A DNA stretch of 64,000 nucleotides. Origin: Arthrobacter sp. Edens01 (GTDB lineage Bacteria; Actinomycetota; Actinomycetes; Actinomycetales; Micrococcaceae). The DNA lies in assembly GCF_001307035.1 (NCBI RefSeq), contig NZ_LKIU01000005.1, positions 1,102,300 to 1,166,299 of the forward strand, in the 5' to 3' direction. The position numbers were made by a program, and so were the translations under genes. The notes below the pieces were generated by a model. The model searched no databases. It was given only the letters and a program-made list of their open reading frames with translations, and had not been told where the DNA came from. The stretch's first letter is position 1. Each line of letters opens with the position of its first letter. This document shows positions 1 through 9,559 of this stretch, in pieces.

Positions 1-648
1 AGCCGTGCCGATCTGCTGCAGCACCTGGCTGAGGCCGCGGGCAAAACCGGGACCCGGAAATACGATCCGATCCCGGGCCAGCTGGCACTTCCGCTCGGAG
101 ACACGGAACTGGCCAACCTTGTGCCCCAGCTGCCTGAACCCACGCTGCCCGAACGGGTCCGCACCGAACTGGACCTGCTCGCCGTCGACGTCAGTGCACA
201 CCTGGTGGACAGCTATGAACCGCTGCTCGCCACCCTGGGCGTCACTAAAGCAGAATCACTGCTGCAGCTACGCAACGGATCAGAAGTGCTGGTAGCCGGC
301 ATTCGGGTAGCAACACAGACTCCGCCAATGCGGGGCGGCCGCCGGGTTGTGTTTATCAGCCTCGACGACGGAACCGGCTGCGTGGACTGCACCTTCTTCA
401 CCGAAGCCCAGGAAAAAACCGGCCCGCTGCTCTTCGGCACCGAACTGATGCTGATCCGCGGACTCACCCGGCGTACCGGCCCGCGGGGCATGAGCCTGCA
501 GGCCCTCCAGGCCTGGGACCTCACGGACACTGCGTCCCTGCCGCTGCCCCGACCCCTGCCGCGGAGTGCAGGACAAGGTTCACAGAAGCAGCACCCGCGG
601 GCTGCGCGGCCGGTTGGTCGGGCTGAAGAACAGCGGATAACATCGTAA
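1..648 (+). CDS. dnaE2: Error-prone DNA polymerase III alpha-type subunit, C-terminal part (5' truncated by window)
   Basis: The last 215 codons of what looks like DnaE2 (ImuC), the translesion polymerase that acts with ImuA/ImuB in SOS mutagenesis. Only the C-terminal OB-fold nucleic-acid-binding region is visible: VLVAGIRVATQTPP, then RGGRRVVFISLDDGTG, VDCTFF and LMLIRGLTRRTG. The PHP and polymerase domains lie to the left of the window, so the catalytic residues cannot be checked. DnaE1 is the alternative; the TQTPPMRGGRRVVF wording and the short tail fit DnaE2 better. The frame is open from base 1 and ends at TAA 646-648, 69 bp before thrS. Confidence 0.72.
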   Translation, partial: SRADLLQHLAEAAGKTGTRKYDPIPGQLALPLGDTELANLVPQLPEPTLPERVRTELDLLAVDVSAHLVDSYEPLLATLGVTKAESLLQLRNGSEVLVAGIRVATQTPPMRGGRRVVFISLDDGTGCVDCTFFTEAQEKTGPLLFGTELMLIRGLTRRTGPRGMSLQALQAWDLTDTASLPLPRPLPRSAGQGSQKQHPRAARPVGRAEEQRITS

Positions 649-717
649 GGGCGCGCACCATAGCTGCATGGGCAAACCCGTGCTCAAGCGCCAGTACAAA
701 CGAATCAAGGAGACAAC

Positions 718-2730
718 GTGTCAGTGCCGGAACAGTTCACCCTCATCGTCGACGGCGAAGAGACCACGGTGGATACTGGCACCACCGGTGCTCAGCTCTT
801 TTTTGAGCGGCGCGAGGTCGTTGTCATGCGGGTTGACGGAGTCCTGAAGGACCTCGACACCCCGCTGGCTCCCGGCCAGAGCATTGAAGCCGTGACCATC
901 GATTCCGAAGACGGCCTGAATGTGCTCCGCCACTCGACCGCCCACGTGATGGCCCAGGCCGTGCAGCAGCTGCGCCCGGACGCCAAGCTGGGCATCGGCC
1001 CGTACATCAAGGACGGTTTCTACTTCGACTTCGACGTCGCTGAGCCCTTCACACCCGAGGACCTGAAGACCCTCGAGAAGATGATGCAGAAGATCGTCAA
1101 CTCGAACCAGAAGTTTGCCCGCCGCGTGGTCAGCGAAGAAGAAGCCCGCGAGGCAATGGCAAATGAGCCGTACAAGCTCGAACTGCTCGGCAAGAAGGAC
1201 GGGGCCGACGAAGCAGGTGAAGGCGCGAACATCGAGGTCGGCGCCGGCGAGATCACCATCTACGACAACGTGGACCGCAAGTCCGGCGATGTTATCTGGT
1301 GCGACCTGTGCCGCGGCCCGCACCTGCCGAACACAAAGCTGATCTCGAATGCCTTCGCACTGACCCGTTCGGCTGCCGCCTACTGGCTGGGCAACCAGGC
1401 GAACCAGCAGCTGCAGCGCATCTACGGCACCGCCTGGCCCACCAAGGACGCCCTCAAGGCGTACCAGGAGCGCCTGGCCGAGGCCGAGCGCCGCGACCAC
1501 CGCAAGCTCGGCACCGAACTGGACCTGTTCTCCTTCCCGGACGAGCTCGGCTCCGGCCTGCCGGTGTTCCACCCCAAGGGCGGCATCATCCGCAAGGCCA
1601 TGGAGGACTACTCCCGCCAGCGCCACACGGAAGCCGGCTACGAGTTCGTCTACACACCGCACATCACCAAGGGCCACCTGTACGAGGTTTCCGGCCACCT
1701 GGACTGGTACCGCGACGGCATGTTCCCTCCCATGCACGTGGATGAGGTGACTGATCCCGAGACCGGCGAGGTCACCAAGCCCGGCCAGGACTACTACCTG
1801 AAGCCGATGAACTGCCCCATGCACAACCTGATCTTCCGCTCCCGCGGACGGTCCTACCGTGAACTGCCGCTGCGGCTGTTCGAATTCGGTTCGGTCTACC
1901 GCTACGAGAAGTCCGGCGTCATCCACGGCCTGACGCGCGTGCGCGGCATGACCCAGGACGACGCCCACATCTACTGCACCCGCGAGCAGATGAAGGACGA
2001 GCTGACCAACACGCTGAACTTCGTGCTGGACCTGCTCAAGGACTACGGCCTGGATGACTTCTACCTGGAACTCTCCACCAAGGATCCGGAAAAGTACGTT
2101 GGTTCCGACGAGGTGTGGGAAGAAGCAACCCGCACCCTCGCCGAGGTTGCCGAAGCATCCGGCCTGGACCTCGTTCCGGATCCCGGGGGAGCAGCGTTCT
2201 ACGGTCCGAAGATCTCCGTGCAGGCACGTGACGCCATTGGCCGCACCTGGCAGATGTCCACGATCCAGCTGGACTTCAACCTGCCCGAGCGTTTCGAACT
2301 CGAATACCAGGCTGCCGACGGCACCCGCCAGCGCCCGGTCATGATCCACCGTGCCCTCTTCGGCTCGGTTGAGCGTTTCATGGCTGTGCTGACCGAGCAT
2401 TACGCCGGCGCTTTCCCTGCCTGGCTGGCTCCCGTCCAGGTAGTGGGCATCCCCGTCGCCGAGGCGTTCAACGATTACATGTACGACGTCGTCGACAAGC
2501 TCAAGGCCGCGGGCATCCGTGCCGAGGTTGACGCGGGAACCGACCGCTTCCCGAAGAAGATCCGCACCGCCTCGAAGGAAAAGATCCCCTTCGTCCTGAT
2601 CGCCGGCGGCGAGGATGCAGAGGCAGGAGCGGTCTCCTTCCGCTTCCGTGACGGCAGCCAGGACAACGGCGTGCCGGTCGAGGAAGCCGTGAAGCGGATC
2701 GTCGAAGCCGTCCGGAACCGGGACAAGTAG
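718..2730 (+). CDS. thrS: Threonine--tRNA ligase
   Basis: Class II threonyl-tRNA synthetase, cytoplasmic, 670 aa, the usual full length. Domains run in the canonical order: TGS domain (about residues 1-65), editing domain with HSTAH at 72-76 and CDLC at 195-198, catalytic core with the three zinc ligands C366 (MNCPMHN), H417 and H544 (MIHRALFGS), and a C-terminal anticodon-binding domain from about 560. The GTG at 718 is chosen because AAGGAG at 707-712 is correctly spaced. It heads a run thrS-HIT-pgsA, the order also known from mycobacteria. No T-box leader is visible in the short upstream gap. Confidence 0.97.
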   Translation: MSVPEQFTLIVDGEETTVDTGTTGAQLFFERREVVVMRVDGVLKDLDTPLAPGQSIEAVTIDSEDGLNVLRHSTAHVMAQAVQQLRPDAKLGIGPYIKDGFYFDFDVAEPFTPEDLKTLEKMMQKIVNSNQKFARRVVSEEEAREAMANEPYKLELLGKKDGADEAGEGANIEVGAGEITIYDNVDRKSGDVIWCDLCRGPHLPNTKLISNAFALTRSAAAYWLGNQANQQLQRIYGTAWPTKDALKAYQERLAEAERRDHRKLGTELDLFSFPDELGSGLPVFHPKGGIIRKAMEDYSRQRHTEAGYEFVYTPHITKGHLYEVSGHLDWYRDGMFPPMHVDEVTDPETGEVTKPGQDYYLKPMNCPMHNLIFRSRGRSYRELPLRLFEFGSVYRYEKSGVIHGLTRVRGMTQDDAHIYCTREQMKDELTNTLNFVLDLLKDYGLDDFYLELSTKDPEKYVGSDEVWEEATRTLAEVAEASGLDLVPDPGGAAFYGPKISVQARDAIGRTWQMSTIQLDFNLPERFELEYQAADGTRQRPVMIHRALFGSVERFMAVLTEHYAGAFPAWLAPVQVVGIPVAEAFNDYMYDVVDKLKAAGIRAEVDAGTDRFPKKIRTASKEKIPFVLIAGGEDAEAGAVSFRFRDGSQDNGVPVEEAVKRIVEAVRNRDK

Positions 2731-2748
2731 CGGCGCGGGGGAGTCCAG

Positions 2749-3372
2749 ATGGAAAGCCAGGATCAGTATCCGCACGACGGCGATGTCACGGACGAATTCG
2801 AACTCGCCGGGGTGCCCGATGCCTTCCAGCGGCTCTGGACTCCCCACCGGCTGGCTTACATCAAGGGCGGGCAGGACCAGGTTTCCTCCAAGGACAACTG
2901 CCCGTTCTGTGCTGCTCCATCCCACACGGATGAAGAAGCGCTGATTGTCCACCGGGGCATGCATGCCTTCGTGATCCTTAACCTGTTTCCGTACAACGCA
3001 GGCCACCTGCTGGTCTGCCCGTACCGGCACGTCCCGGATTACACCGACATTGACCTGGAAGAGACGGCAGAGATCGCCGCGCTGACCCAGACCGCAATGC
3101 GGGTACTGCGCAAGGTCTCCGCTCCTGCGGGCTTCAACCTGGGTATGAACCAGGGTGTGGCCGGCGGAGCCGGAATCGCCGCCCACCTGCACCAGCACAT
3201 TGTGCCGCGCTGGAGCGGCGACGGGAACTTCCTGCCGATCATTGCCCATACCAAGGCCATCACGCAGACCCTGGGTGAAGTACGGCAAATGGTTGCCGAC
3301 GCCTGGCCTGCCTCTGCTGACGAAACTTCTTCCGGCGGCGCGTCCGCTGCCGCCGGAAACGACGAGGCTTAG
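2749..3372 (+). CDS. HIT-family nucleotide hydrolase/phosphorylase (Ap4A phosphorylase-like)
   Basis: Histidine-triad protein of 207 aa. The catalytic triad is H146-x-H148-x-H150 within HLHQHIVPRW, and a CPFC pair (C51, C54) near the N-terminus could bind metal. Length, the N-terminal extension and the position between thrS and pgsA match the mycobacterial Rv2613c type, which was characterised as a diadenosine-tetraphosphate phosphorylase; that specific activity is inferred here from family and synteny. A GGGGGAG sequence precedes the ATG. The C-terminal 20 residues are Ala/Ser-rich and probably disordered. Probably translated with pgsA, which starts 3 bp after the stop. Confidence 0.85.
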   Translation: MESQDQYPHDGDVTDEFELAGVPDAFQRLWTPHRLAYIKGGQDQVSSKDNCPFCAAPSHTDEEALIVHRGMHAFVILNLFPYNAGHLLVCPYRHVPDYTDIDLEETAEIAALTQTAMRVLRKVSAPAGFNLGMNQGVAGGAGIAAHLHQHIVPRWSGDGNFLPIIAHTKAITQTLGEVRQMVADAWPASADETSSGGASAAAGNDEA

Positions 3373-3375
3373 AAC

Positions 3376-4026
3376 GTGCTGAACAAATACGCCCGCGGTT
3401 TCTTTACCGCACTGTTTACCCCCCTTGCCTCCTGGCTGATCCGGCACCGGGTCTCACCGGATGCAGTCACCATTATCGGAACCCTCGGCGTGATGGTCGG
3501 CGGCCTGGTCTTCTATCCGCTGGGAGAGCTCTTCTGGGGCACGATTTTCATCGTGCTCTTTGTGTTCTCCGACGTCGTTGACGGGATCATGGCCCGCCAA
3601 CAGGAGCGCAAAGGCAAGTGGGGGGCCTTCCTGGACTCCACACTGGACCGTTTCGCCGACGGCGCGCTGTTCGCAGGTGTTGGCATCTGGTTCTTCACGG
3701 GGGGAGAGAACGACGCCGTTGGCATCGCCGCAGTCATCTGCCTGGTCTTGGGCATGCTGGTCTCCTACATCCGGGCCAAGGCTGAGTCACTCGGGTTCGA
3801 CGCCAACGTGGGGCTTGCGGAACGCGCCGAACGGCTCGTCTTCCTGCTGACCGCCACCGGGCTAGTGGGGCTTGGAATTCCGGAGGTTGTGCTGCTGGTT
3901 GTGCTGGTGGCGCTGTGCCTCGCCAGCTGCGTCACGATCTTCCAGCGCATGGCCACGGTCCGCAGGCAGGCTGCCGCTCAGGTGCCCGACGAGGACCTGC
4001 ACCGGGATATGGGTAAAGATACGTAG
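3376..4026 (+). CDS. pgsA: Phosphatidylinositol phosphate synthase (CDP-alcohol phosphatidyltransferase)
   Basis: Integral membrane enzyme of 216 aa that joins CDP-diacylglycerol to an alcohol; in actinobacteria of this gene order the acceptor is inositol 1-phosphate. The family signature D-x2-D-G-x2-A-R-x8-G-x3-D-x3-D is complete: D66, D69, G70, A73, R74, G83, D87, D91, where the aspartates hold the metal ion and D91 is the likely base. Several hydrophobic helices follow. Start GTG at 3376, immediately after the HIT stop. The acyltransferase and mannosyltransferase (pimA) genes that follow in mycobacteria are absent here; pdxS comes next. Phosphatidylglycerophosphate synthase is the alternative product. 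Confidence 0.85.
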   Translation: MLNKYARGFFTALFTPLASWLIRHRVSPDAVTIIGTLGVMVGGLVFYPLGELFWGTIFIVLFVFSDVVDGIMARQQERKGKWGAFLDSTLDRFADGALFAGVGIWFFTGGENDAVGIAAVICLVLGMLVSYIRAKAESLGFDANVGLAERAERLVFLLTATGLVGLGIPEVVLLVVLVALCLASCVTIFQRMATVRRQAAAQVPDEDLHRDMGKDT

Positions 4027-4055
4027 CAGATCCTTCGGGGAACGGTATGTGGGCT

Positions 4056-4061
4056 TACTAT
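4056..4061 (+). promoter_or_regulatory. Candidate -10 box for pdxS
   Basis: TACTAT (TANNNT type). It overlaps the upstream ATG at 4060, so that ATG cannot be the start if this promoter is used; transcription would begin near 4068 and the ATG at 4096 becomes the first usable start. Confidence 0.4.
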
Positions 4062-4095
4062 GAGCTTTCCAGCCGAACTACCAGAGAGCTCTGCC

Positions 4096-5007
4096 ATGCC
4101 TACAGAAACTCCGTCCCAGCCCGCTGCTTCCACCGGGGGCAGCCGCGTAAAGCGCGGCATGGCTGAAATGCTCAAGGGCGGCGTAATCATGGACGTCGTT
4201 ACCGCCGAGCAGGCCCGGATCGCCGAAGATGCCGGCGCCGTCGCTGTGATGGCGCTGGAACGGGTCCCAGCGGACATCCGCGCCCAGGGAGGCGTCTCGC
4301 GCATGAGCGACCCGGACATGATCGACAGCATCATCGACGCCGTCTCCATCCCGGTTATGGCGAAGGCCCGCATTGGCCACTTCGTTGAAGCGCAGATCCT
4401 CCAGTCCCTCGGCGTCGACTACATTGACGAATCCGAGGTCCTGACTCCGGCGGACTACGCGAACCACATCGACAAGTGGAAGTTCACGGTTCCTTTCGTG
4501 TGCGGTGCCACCAACCTTGGAGAGGCGCTGCGCCGTATCAACGAGGGCGCCGCCATGATCCGTTCCAAAGGTGAAGCCGGAACCGGTGATGTCTCCAACG
4601 CCACCATGCATATGCGGCAGATCCGCACCGAGATCGCCCGCCTGTCTTCCCTGCCCGAAGACGAGCTGTACGTTGCCGCCAAGGAGCTGCAGGCCCCCTA
4701 CGAGCTGGTGAAGGAAGTAGCTGCGTCCGGGAAGCTGCCCGTGGTGCTGTTCACAGCCGGCGGCATCGCCACCCCGGCCGATGCCGCGATGATGATGCAG
4801 CTCGGTGCCGACGGCGTATTTGTCGGCTCGGGTATCTTCAAATCCGGCAACCCGGCCCAGCGGGCCGCAGCGATCGTCAAGGCCACCACCTTCCATGACG
4901 ATCCGGATGAGATCGCCAAGGCCTCCCGCGGGCTGGGCGAAGCCATGGTTGGCATCAACGTGGATGAGATCCCGCAGCCGCACCGTCTCGCAGAGCGCGG
5001 CTGGTAG
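4096..5007 (+). CDS. pdxS: Pyridoxal 5'-phosphate synthase, synthase subunit
   Basis: PdxS/SnzP builds PLP from ribose 5-phosphate, glyceraldehyde 3-phosphate and ammonia supplied by PdxT; it forms a dodecamer of (beta/alpha)8 barrels. The family hallmarks are present: [17 protein letters not shown] near the N-terminus, [13 protein letters not shown] with its catalytic lysine, the phosphate loop EAGTGDV, and [14 protein letters not shown] near the C-terminus. With the ATG at 4096 the protein is 303 aa, the normal length; the ATG at 4060 would add 12 residues but lies in a likely -10 box. Its partner pdxT is 8.3 kb downstream instead of adjacent. Confidence 0.96.
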   Translation: MPTETPSQPAASTGGSRVKRGMAEMLKGGVIMDVVTAEQARIAEDAGAVAVMALERVPADIRAQGGVSRMSDPDMIDSIIDAVSIPVMAKARIGHFVEAQILQSLGVDYIDESEVLTPADYANHIDKWKFTVPFVCGATNLGEALRRINEGAAMIRSKGEAGTGDVSNATMHMRQIRTEIARLSSLPEDELYVAAKELQAPYELVKEVAASGKLPVVLFTAGGIATPADAAMMMQLGADGVFVGSGIFKSGNPAQRAAAIVKATTFHDDPDEIAKASRGLGEAMVGINVDEIPQPHRLAERGW

Positions 5008-5065
5008 CAGCCGCCCGCGTCGCGGATGACGGGACCCTGTTGCCGGCGGCACCGCCGTACAGCAA

Positions 5066-5108
5066 AAAGCGCACCTGCCCGGAGCTTTTCCGGGCAGGTG
5101 CGCTTTTG
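5066..5108. terminator. Bidirectional intrinsic terminator between pdxS and the GNAT gene
   Basis: A perfect 19-bp inverted repeat (AAAAGCGCACCTGCCCGGA and its complement) around a 5-nt loop, with an A-run on the left and T-run on the right, so it can stop transcription from both convergent genes. Confidence 0.9.
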
Positions 5109-5127
5109 AGTGCCGGGACCCTGCCGG

Positions 5128-5844
5128 CTAGCCGAGTGCCATTGAATACGTGCGTCCCCTGCCAACCAATGTGAAACCACGGGCCGAGCAGAGGTCCTGG
5201 CCGCCGTTGGCCGACGCGTTGACAACCAGATGCTCTGCTCCGGCAGCCTCAGCGGTGGCCGCCGCGGCGCTGAGCAGCGCAGTGCCGAAACCACGTCGCC
5301 TGCTTGATGTTCCAACCGCCAGGGAGAAAATGCCGCCCACCTTCGACGGCAGGGCGATCCCGCTGGGATAGAACGCGTACGCGCGTCCGGTCATCCGGGC
5401 GGAGTCCCGGGCCGCTATATGCCATGCCTGCCGGGGCTGCGAGTGGCCTACCCGCAGCTCCTCGGCGTCTGCGCCGGTGACTTCCCGCGGCTCGGTCTCG
5501 ACGGATGCTCCGGCTCCCGGCCAGGCCTGCGGGGCCCGTACCGGTGCAGTCATCCAGCAGGTTTGCGGGCCACGGCGGAAACCGAATGCTTCAAGCGGAG
5601 CGTAATCCACAGACCCGCCGAGCCAGGCCGTCACCGTTGAGGCTCCAAGCCTGGAGCCTTCAGCCAAGCCGGGCCGGATGCCTGCCGGTGAGATCTCCTC
5701 GGGAAACATCAGCATCAGCTGGCGGCGGGCGGGAAGCCAAACCCACCGCGATTCGTGTGTCCCAAAGGAGCGCCCGCCCGTGGCAGAGGCCAGGGCCGTG
5801 AACCAGGCGTGCTGCAGGCGCTGGCAGGAGGCAATGGTAGGCAT
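5128..5844 (-). CDS. GNAT-family N-acetyltransferase
   Basis: A 238-aa acetyltransferase-like protein. The acetyl-CoA motif A is in the C-terminal third: GGIFSLAVGTSSRRRGFGTA, where RRRGFG is the pyrophosphate-binding loop, followed by a small-residue helix and the CSARGFTLVGRGRTYSM end strand. The N-terminal half may be a second, degenerate GNAT fold, since the length exceeds the usual 150-180 aa. It lies 5 bp downstream of the peptidase gene on the same strand, so the two are probably one transcript. The acceptor substrate is unknown. Confidence 0.75.
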   Translation of the reverse strand: MPTIASCQRLQHAWFTALASATGGRSFGTHESRWVWLPARRQLMLMFPEEISPAGIRPGLAEGSRLGASTVTAWLGGSVDYAPLEAFGFRRGPQTCWMTAPVRAPQAWPGAGASVETEPREVTGADAEELRVGHSQPRQAWHIAARDSARMTGRAYAFYPSGIALPSKVGGIFSLAVGTSSRRRGFGTALLSAAAATAEAAGAEHLVVNASANGGQDLCSARGFTLVGRGRTYSMALG

Positions 5845-5849
5845 GACGG

Positions 5850-7874
5850 TCAGGACAGCCCGCGCCGGGCCAGCAGGGGAGCAATGTCCGCGTCCCGTCC
5901 GCGCAGGTTGCGGAAGGACTGCAGCGGATCCTCTGAATAGCCCTTTGAGAGCAGTTTGCTGCGGAACGCGTCACCGTTGGCTCGGACCAGTCCGCCGTTC
6001 TCGGTAAACCACTGAACCGTGTCGGCGTCCAGCACTTCGCTCCAGATGTAGGAGTAGTACCCGGCCGAGTAGCCTCCGGGGAAGATGTGCTTGAAGTACC
6101 CGGTGCGGTACCGCGGGGGAACCAGCGCGGGGTCGATCCCGGCATCCAGCAGCGCCTTGTGCTCGAAGGCTTCGGGATCCGAAACGGGTTCCTGGCCCGT
6201 GGGCAGCACATGCCATGCCCAGTCCAGAAGGGTGGCGCCCAGGTACTCGGTGGTCCGGAAACCCTCACCCCACAGGGATGCATCGCGGATCTTCTGCAAC
6301 AGGCCGGCGGGCAGCGGTTCACCGGTCTGGTAGTGCCGGGCGAAGTTTGCCGCAACCTCGTCGGTGAGCATCCACATCTCGTTGACCTGGGAGGGGTACT
6401 CCACGAAGTCACGGGGCACAGCTGTTCCCGCGAACCGCGGGAAACCGACGTTGGAGAACAGCCCGTGCAGGGCGTGGCCGAACTCGTGGAAGGCCGTCAC
6501 CACTTCATCGAAGGTGAGCAGTGCGGGCTCACCGTCGGCCGGCTTGGAGATGTTCAGGTTGTTTACGACCACCGGCTGATGGCCAAGCAGCCTGGACTGG
6601 GAGACCAGTTCGTTCATCCAGGCGCCGCCGCTTTTCGTGTCCCGGGTGAAATAGTCGCCCAGGAATAGGCCCAGACCCGTGCCGTCCTCGTCCTTGACTT
6701 CCCAGACCCGGACATCGGGATGGTAGCCGGTGAGGTCCTTCCGCTCGGTGAAGGTGATGCCGTACAGCTGGTTGGCGGCGTAGAACACGCCGTCGTGCAG
6801 GACCCTTTCAAGCTCGAACCACGGGCGCAGGGATTCCAGGTCCACTGCATATTCTTCGCGCCGGATCTGTTCGGAATAGTAGGCCCAGTCCCAGGGCTGG
6901 AAGTCGTCGATTCCGTCGCGGGCGGCCGCCGCGCGGAGCTTGTCGGCTTCCGCCTGGGCATTGCGGACGGCCGGTGGCACCAGCCGGGACAGCATCTCTT
7001 CCACCGCTGCGGTGGTGGGCGCCGTTTGGTCCTCCACCGCGTAGGCGGCGTGGTTCTCGTATCCGAGCAGGGCCGCACGTTCAGCCCTCAGGGCAGCGAT
7101 CTCTGCGGCGATACCCAGGGTGTTGTTTGAGTTCTCACGGTAACCGCGGTTGACGGAGGCTTCAAAGAGCCGGCGCCGGACTTCCCGGTTCTTCAGCTTT
7201 GCCAGAGCAGGCTGCGGAGTCGGGAGGACGAGGCTCAGGAGGTACTTGGCGCTGGATCCTGCTGCCTGGGCCGCAGCGGCGGCGGCAGCGATGTCCTCCG
7301 GTGCCAGGCCTTCCAGTTCGGCTTCGTCGCCCAGCTCCAGGGCCGAGTCGTTGGTGTCTGCGAGAAGCCGCTGCGAGAAGGTGGTGCCCAGCTCGGACAA
7401 ACGGGTGTTCAGTTCCCGCATGCGTGCCTTGCCGGCGTCGTCGAGAGCGGCACCGGCGCGGACAAACCGGCGGCGGTACTCGGCCAGCAGGCGGGACGAT
7501 TCGCTGTCCAGTCCCTGCTCCGGGACTGAGCTGACCCGTTCGAAGAGGGCTGAGTCCTGGTAGATGCTGTCCTGATGGGCGGACAGCAGGGGGCTGATCT
7601 CCTGCTCCAGTTCCTGGATTTCAGGGGTTGCATGGGACATTACGGCATTGAAGAACACGGCTCCGGTCCGGGCCAGTACCTGCCCTGATCTTTCAATAGC
7701 AGCGACGGTGTTCTCGAAGGTCGCCGGATCCTGGTTTTCGGTAATAGCCCGGATTTCCGCTGCCTGTTCCTGCATTCCTGCCTGAAAGGCGGGAAGGAGA
7801 TCGGAAACGGTAATGGCTGCAAAATCCGGCAGGCCGTAAGGAAGTGTGCTTGGCGAAAGTAGGGCAGTGCTCAT
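5850..7874 (-). CDS. M3-family metallopeptidase (oligopeptidase A / peptidyl-dipeptidase Dcp-like)
   Basis: Cytosolic zinc oligopeptidase of 674 aa that trims short peptides. The zinc motif H463-E-F-G-H467 lies in FHEFGHALHGLFSN, and the sequence downstream keeps GGYSAGYYSYIWSEVLD, a hallmark of the family that closes the active site. The start is placed at ATG 7874 (MSTALLSPSTLPYGLP), which matches Dcp-type N-termini; an ATG six codons further upstream is possible. Peptidyl-dipeptidase Dcp (releases C-terminal dipeptides) and oligopeptidase A (PrlC) are close relatives, and the sequence alone does not decide between them. Confidence 0.88.
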   Translation of the reverse strand: MSTALLSPSTLPYGLPDFAAITVSDLLPAFQAGMQEQAAEIRAITENQDPATFENTVAAIERSGQVLARTGAVFFNAVMSHATPEIQELEQEISPLLSAHQDSIYQDSALFERVSSVPEQGLDSESSRLLAEYRRRFVRAGAALDDAGKARMRELNTRLSELGTTFSQRLLADTNDSALELGDEAELEGLAPEDIAAAAAAAQAAGSSAKYLLSLVLPTPQPALAKLKNREVRRRLFEASVNRGYRENSNNTLGIAAEIAALRAERAALLGYENHAAYAVEDQTAPTTAAVEEMLSRLVPPAVRNAQAEADKLRAAAARDGIDDFQPWDWAYYSEQIRREEYAVDLESLRPWFELERVLHDGVFYAANQLYGITFTERKDLTGYHPDVRVWEVKDEDGTGLGLFLGDYFTRDTKSGGAWMNELVSQSRLLGHQPVVVNNLNISKPADGEPALLTFDEVVTAFHEFGHALHGLFSNVGFPRFAGTAVPRDFVEYPSQVNEMWMLTDEVAANFARHYQTGEPLPAGLLQKIRDASLWGEGFRTTEYLGATLLDWAWHVLPTGQEPVSDPEAFEHKALLDAGIDPALVPPRYRTGYFKHIFPGGYSAGYYSYIWSEVLDADTVQWFTENGGLVRANGDAFRSKLLSKGYSEDPLQSFRNLRGRDADIAPLLARRGLS

Positions 7875-7989
7875 GGGAATAAACACTTTCACAGCACAGC
7901 CTGCTCAACCAGCCGACGGGCCGCGTATGCTCATCTCTCATCGGATCGGGCCGGCACTGGGCCCGGTTGACTGCACATTTGGGGGAACC

Positions 7990-9240
7990 ATGAACGGACG
8001 CAGCGGGCCTGCTCCACGCACCATAAGACTGCTGGCGGCACTTGTGATGGCGACGTCGCTGGTGCTGACCGCCTGCACCGCCACACAGGAAGGCGGCGGA
8101 GAATCCCCGTCCGCGGCGCCGTCGTCCGCGGCAGCTGCACCCTCGCCCACACCCGAGCCGTCCGTAACCGCAGGAACCGGACCGGACTGTCCGGGCCTGC
8201 GGTGCACCAGCGTGATGCTCGCGGGTGACCTGCTGGTACATCCCCAGCTCTGGGACCAGGCCCGCGCAGACGCTGCGGCCACCGGAAACATGCCGCTGGA
8301 TTTTGTTCCCCTGCTGGAGGGAATGCGCACGTATGTGGACGGTTCTGACCTGGCTGTCTGCCACATGGAAACTCCCGTCGCTGAGGCTGACGGACCCTAT
8401 GCCGGCTACCCGATGTTCAACGTGCCGCCGCAGATCCTCACTGGCGCTGCCGCCGTCGGCTACCAGGCGTGCACCACTGCCAGCAACCACACCGTTGACG
8501 CCGGCACCGAGGGCCTGAACCGTACCCTGGCTGTGCTGGACTCGCTGGGGCTGGAACACACCGGTTCCTATGCCACTGAGGCCGAATCCCGGATTCCGCT
8601 CATCATGGATACCTCCGGCGCGCGGATCGGCATCATTGAGGCCACGTACGGGCTGAACGGCCTTGAGGCAGAATACCCGTGGCAGGTGGACCTCATTGAC
8701 GCCGAAGACATGATCGCCCGGGCACAGGCCGCGCGGGAACAGGGCGCTGACATCGTGCTGGGAGCTGTGCATGCCGGGGACGAATACGCTTCCATGCCTA
8801 ACAGCCAGCAAATCGAAACTGCCCACGCCCTTGCCGACAGCGGCCAGTTCGACCTGATCTACGGCCACCACACACACTCGGTCCTTCCCATTGAGAACTA
8901 CAACGGCACATGGATTGTCTACGGGCTGGGCAACGCCGTCACTGAGCTTTCACCCTGGTACGCCGTGAACAACGAGGGCCTGATTGTCCGAGCACAGTTC
9001 GTGCAGGAGGATGACGCCGCCGACTGGCGGGTCAGCGACCTCGCCTGGGCGCCGTCCGTGATCGTGCGTGACCCGTACCGCTGGTGCTCTGTAGCGGCGG
9101 ACCTGCCGCAGGGGGCTTGTGCGTCTGAAGCGCAGCAGGCCGAGGTGCGGCAGCGGACGATTTCGGTGGTGGAGGCCATGGGCGCGGGGCAGGACGGGGC
9201 GCGCGAATGGCTGGTGTCGGAGGATGTTTCGTCGCGTTGA
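7990..9240 (+). CDS. CapA-family lipoprotein (PGA capsule-type metallophosphatase fold)
   Basis: Exported lipoprotein of 416 aa. An N-terminal signal with the lipobox LVLTAC (cleavage before the Cys at about residue 25) is followed by a Ser/Pro/Ala linker and a CapA/PGA_cap domain of the calcineurin-like phosphoesterase fold: VMLAGDLLVHPQ, CHMETPV, ASNHTVDAG, GAVHAGDEY and YGHHTHSV, where the Asp/His residues would bind metals. Relatives include the CapA/PgsA component of polyglutamate synthesis, but no capB/capC genes are nearby, so the substrate is open. GGGGGA lies just before the ATG at 7990, which decides the start. Divergent from the M3 peptidase. Confidence 0.82.
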   Translation: MNGRSGPAPRTIRLLAALVMATSLVLTACTATQEGGGESPSAAPSSAAAAPSPTPEPSVTAGTGPDCPGLRCTSVMLAGDLLVHPQLWDQARADAAATGNMPLDFVPLLEGMRTYVDGSDLAVCHMETPVAEADGPYAGYPMFNVPPQILTGAAAVGYQACTTASNHTVDAGTEGLNRTLAVLDSLGLEHTGSYATEAESRIPLIMDTSGARIGIIEATYGLNGLEAEYPWQVDLIDAEDMIARAQAAREQGADIVLGAVHAGDEYASMPNSQQIETAHALADSGQFDLIYGHHTHSVLPIENYNGTWIVYGLGNAVTELSPWYAVNNEGLIVRAQFVQEDDAADWRVSDLAWAPSVIVRDPYRWCSVAADLPQGACASEAQQAEVRQRTISVVEAMGAGQDGAREWLVSEDVSSR

Positions 9241-9331
9241 GGTTTCGCCCGCGGGGCTGGTGCCCGCGGGCGTGGTGCCGCCGGGTTGTGCCGGGCGGGC
9301 TGGGGACCGCGGGGCTGTCCCCGGCGGGCGG

Positions 9332-9403
9332 ACCGGAACGGCGGCAACGAAACTCTCTCTCTCTCGCTCGCAGAGCTCGCTCGGAGTATTAAAGCCGCCT
9401 AAC
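9332..9403 (+). repeat. Dispersed intergenic repeat, copy 1
   Basis: Begins CCGGAACGGCGGCAACGAAA and ends GTATTAAAGCCGCCTAAC. The same two blocks recur in copy 2 (10761-10836) with a different centre (here a CTCTCT run); the first block recurs alone as copy 3. Confidence 0.75.
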
Positions 9404-9499
9404 CCGGCCCGTCCGCCGGGGCGTGTAGGCCGGGGCACGCCGTGCGCCTATCCCGGCCCGTCCGCCGCGGAGTGTATAGGCCGGGGCACGCCGTGCGCA
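9403..9499 (+). repeat. Tandem repeat, two units of about 49 bp
   Basis: Two adjacent units that both read CCCGGCCCGTCCGCCG then GTGTA(TA)GGCCGGGGCACG and end in CCGTGCGC; they differ at a few positions. No coding role is visible. Confidence 0.75.
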
Positions 9500-9547
9500 G
9501 GGGTCTGATCCGGCGGGATCTTCGGGACCTGGACGCAGAGTTGCTGT

Positions 9548-9553
9548 TAGCCT
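9548..9553 (+). promoter_or_regulatory. Candidate -10 box, leaderless GNAT mRNA
   Basis: TAGCCT ends exactly 6 nt before the GTG at 9560; there is no Shine-Dalgarno sequence, so the mRNA is probably leaderless. Confidence 0.45.
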
Positions 9554-9559
9554 CGGCTG

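Larger units (their letters stand above)
9241..9559. other. Non-coding, repeat-rich gap after capA-like gene
   Basis: No credible gene. It starts with several short GC-rich inverted repeats (for example GGGGAC/GTCCCC around 9303-9321), then a copy of the dispersed repeat and a two-unit tandem repeat (listed separately), and ends in the promoter of the next GNAT gene. Confidence 0.7.

Noticed and set aside
649-717. T-box leader before thrS (also looked for before hisS and aspS)
   Set aside because: Gaps are short and lack the specifier stem and antiterminator sequence.
721-3447. A 908-codon open frame on the minus strand across thrS and the HIT gene
   Set aside because: Antisense shadow of two certain genes; the composition is that of a third-position GC artefact and it has no recognisable motif.
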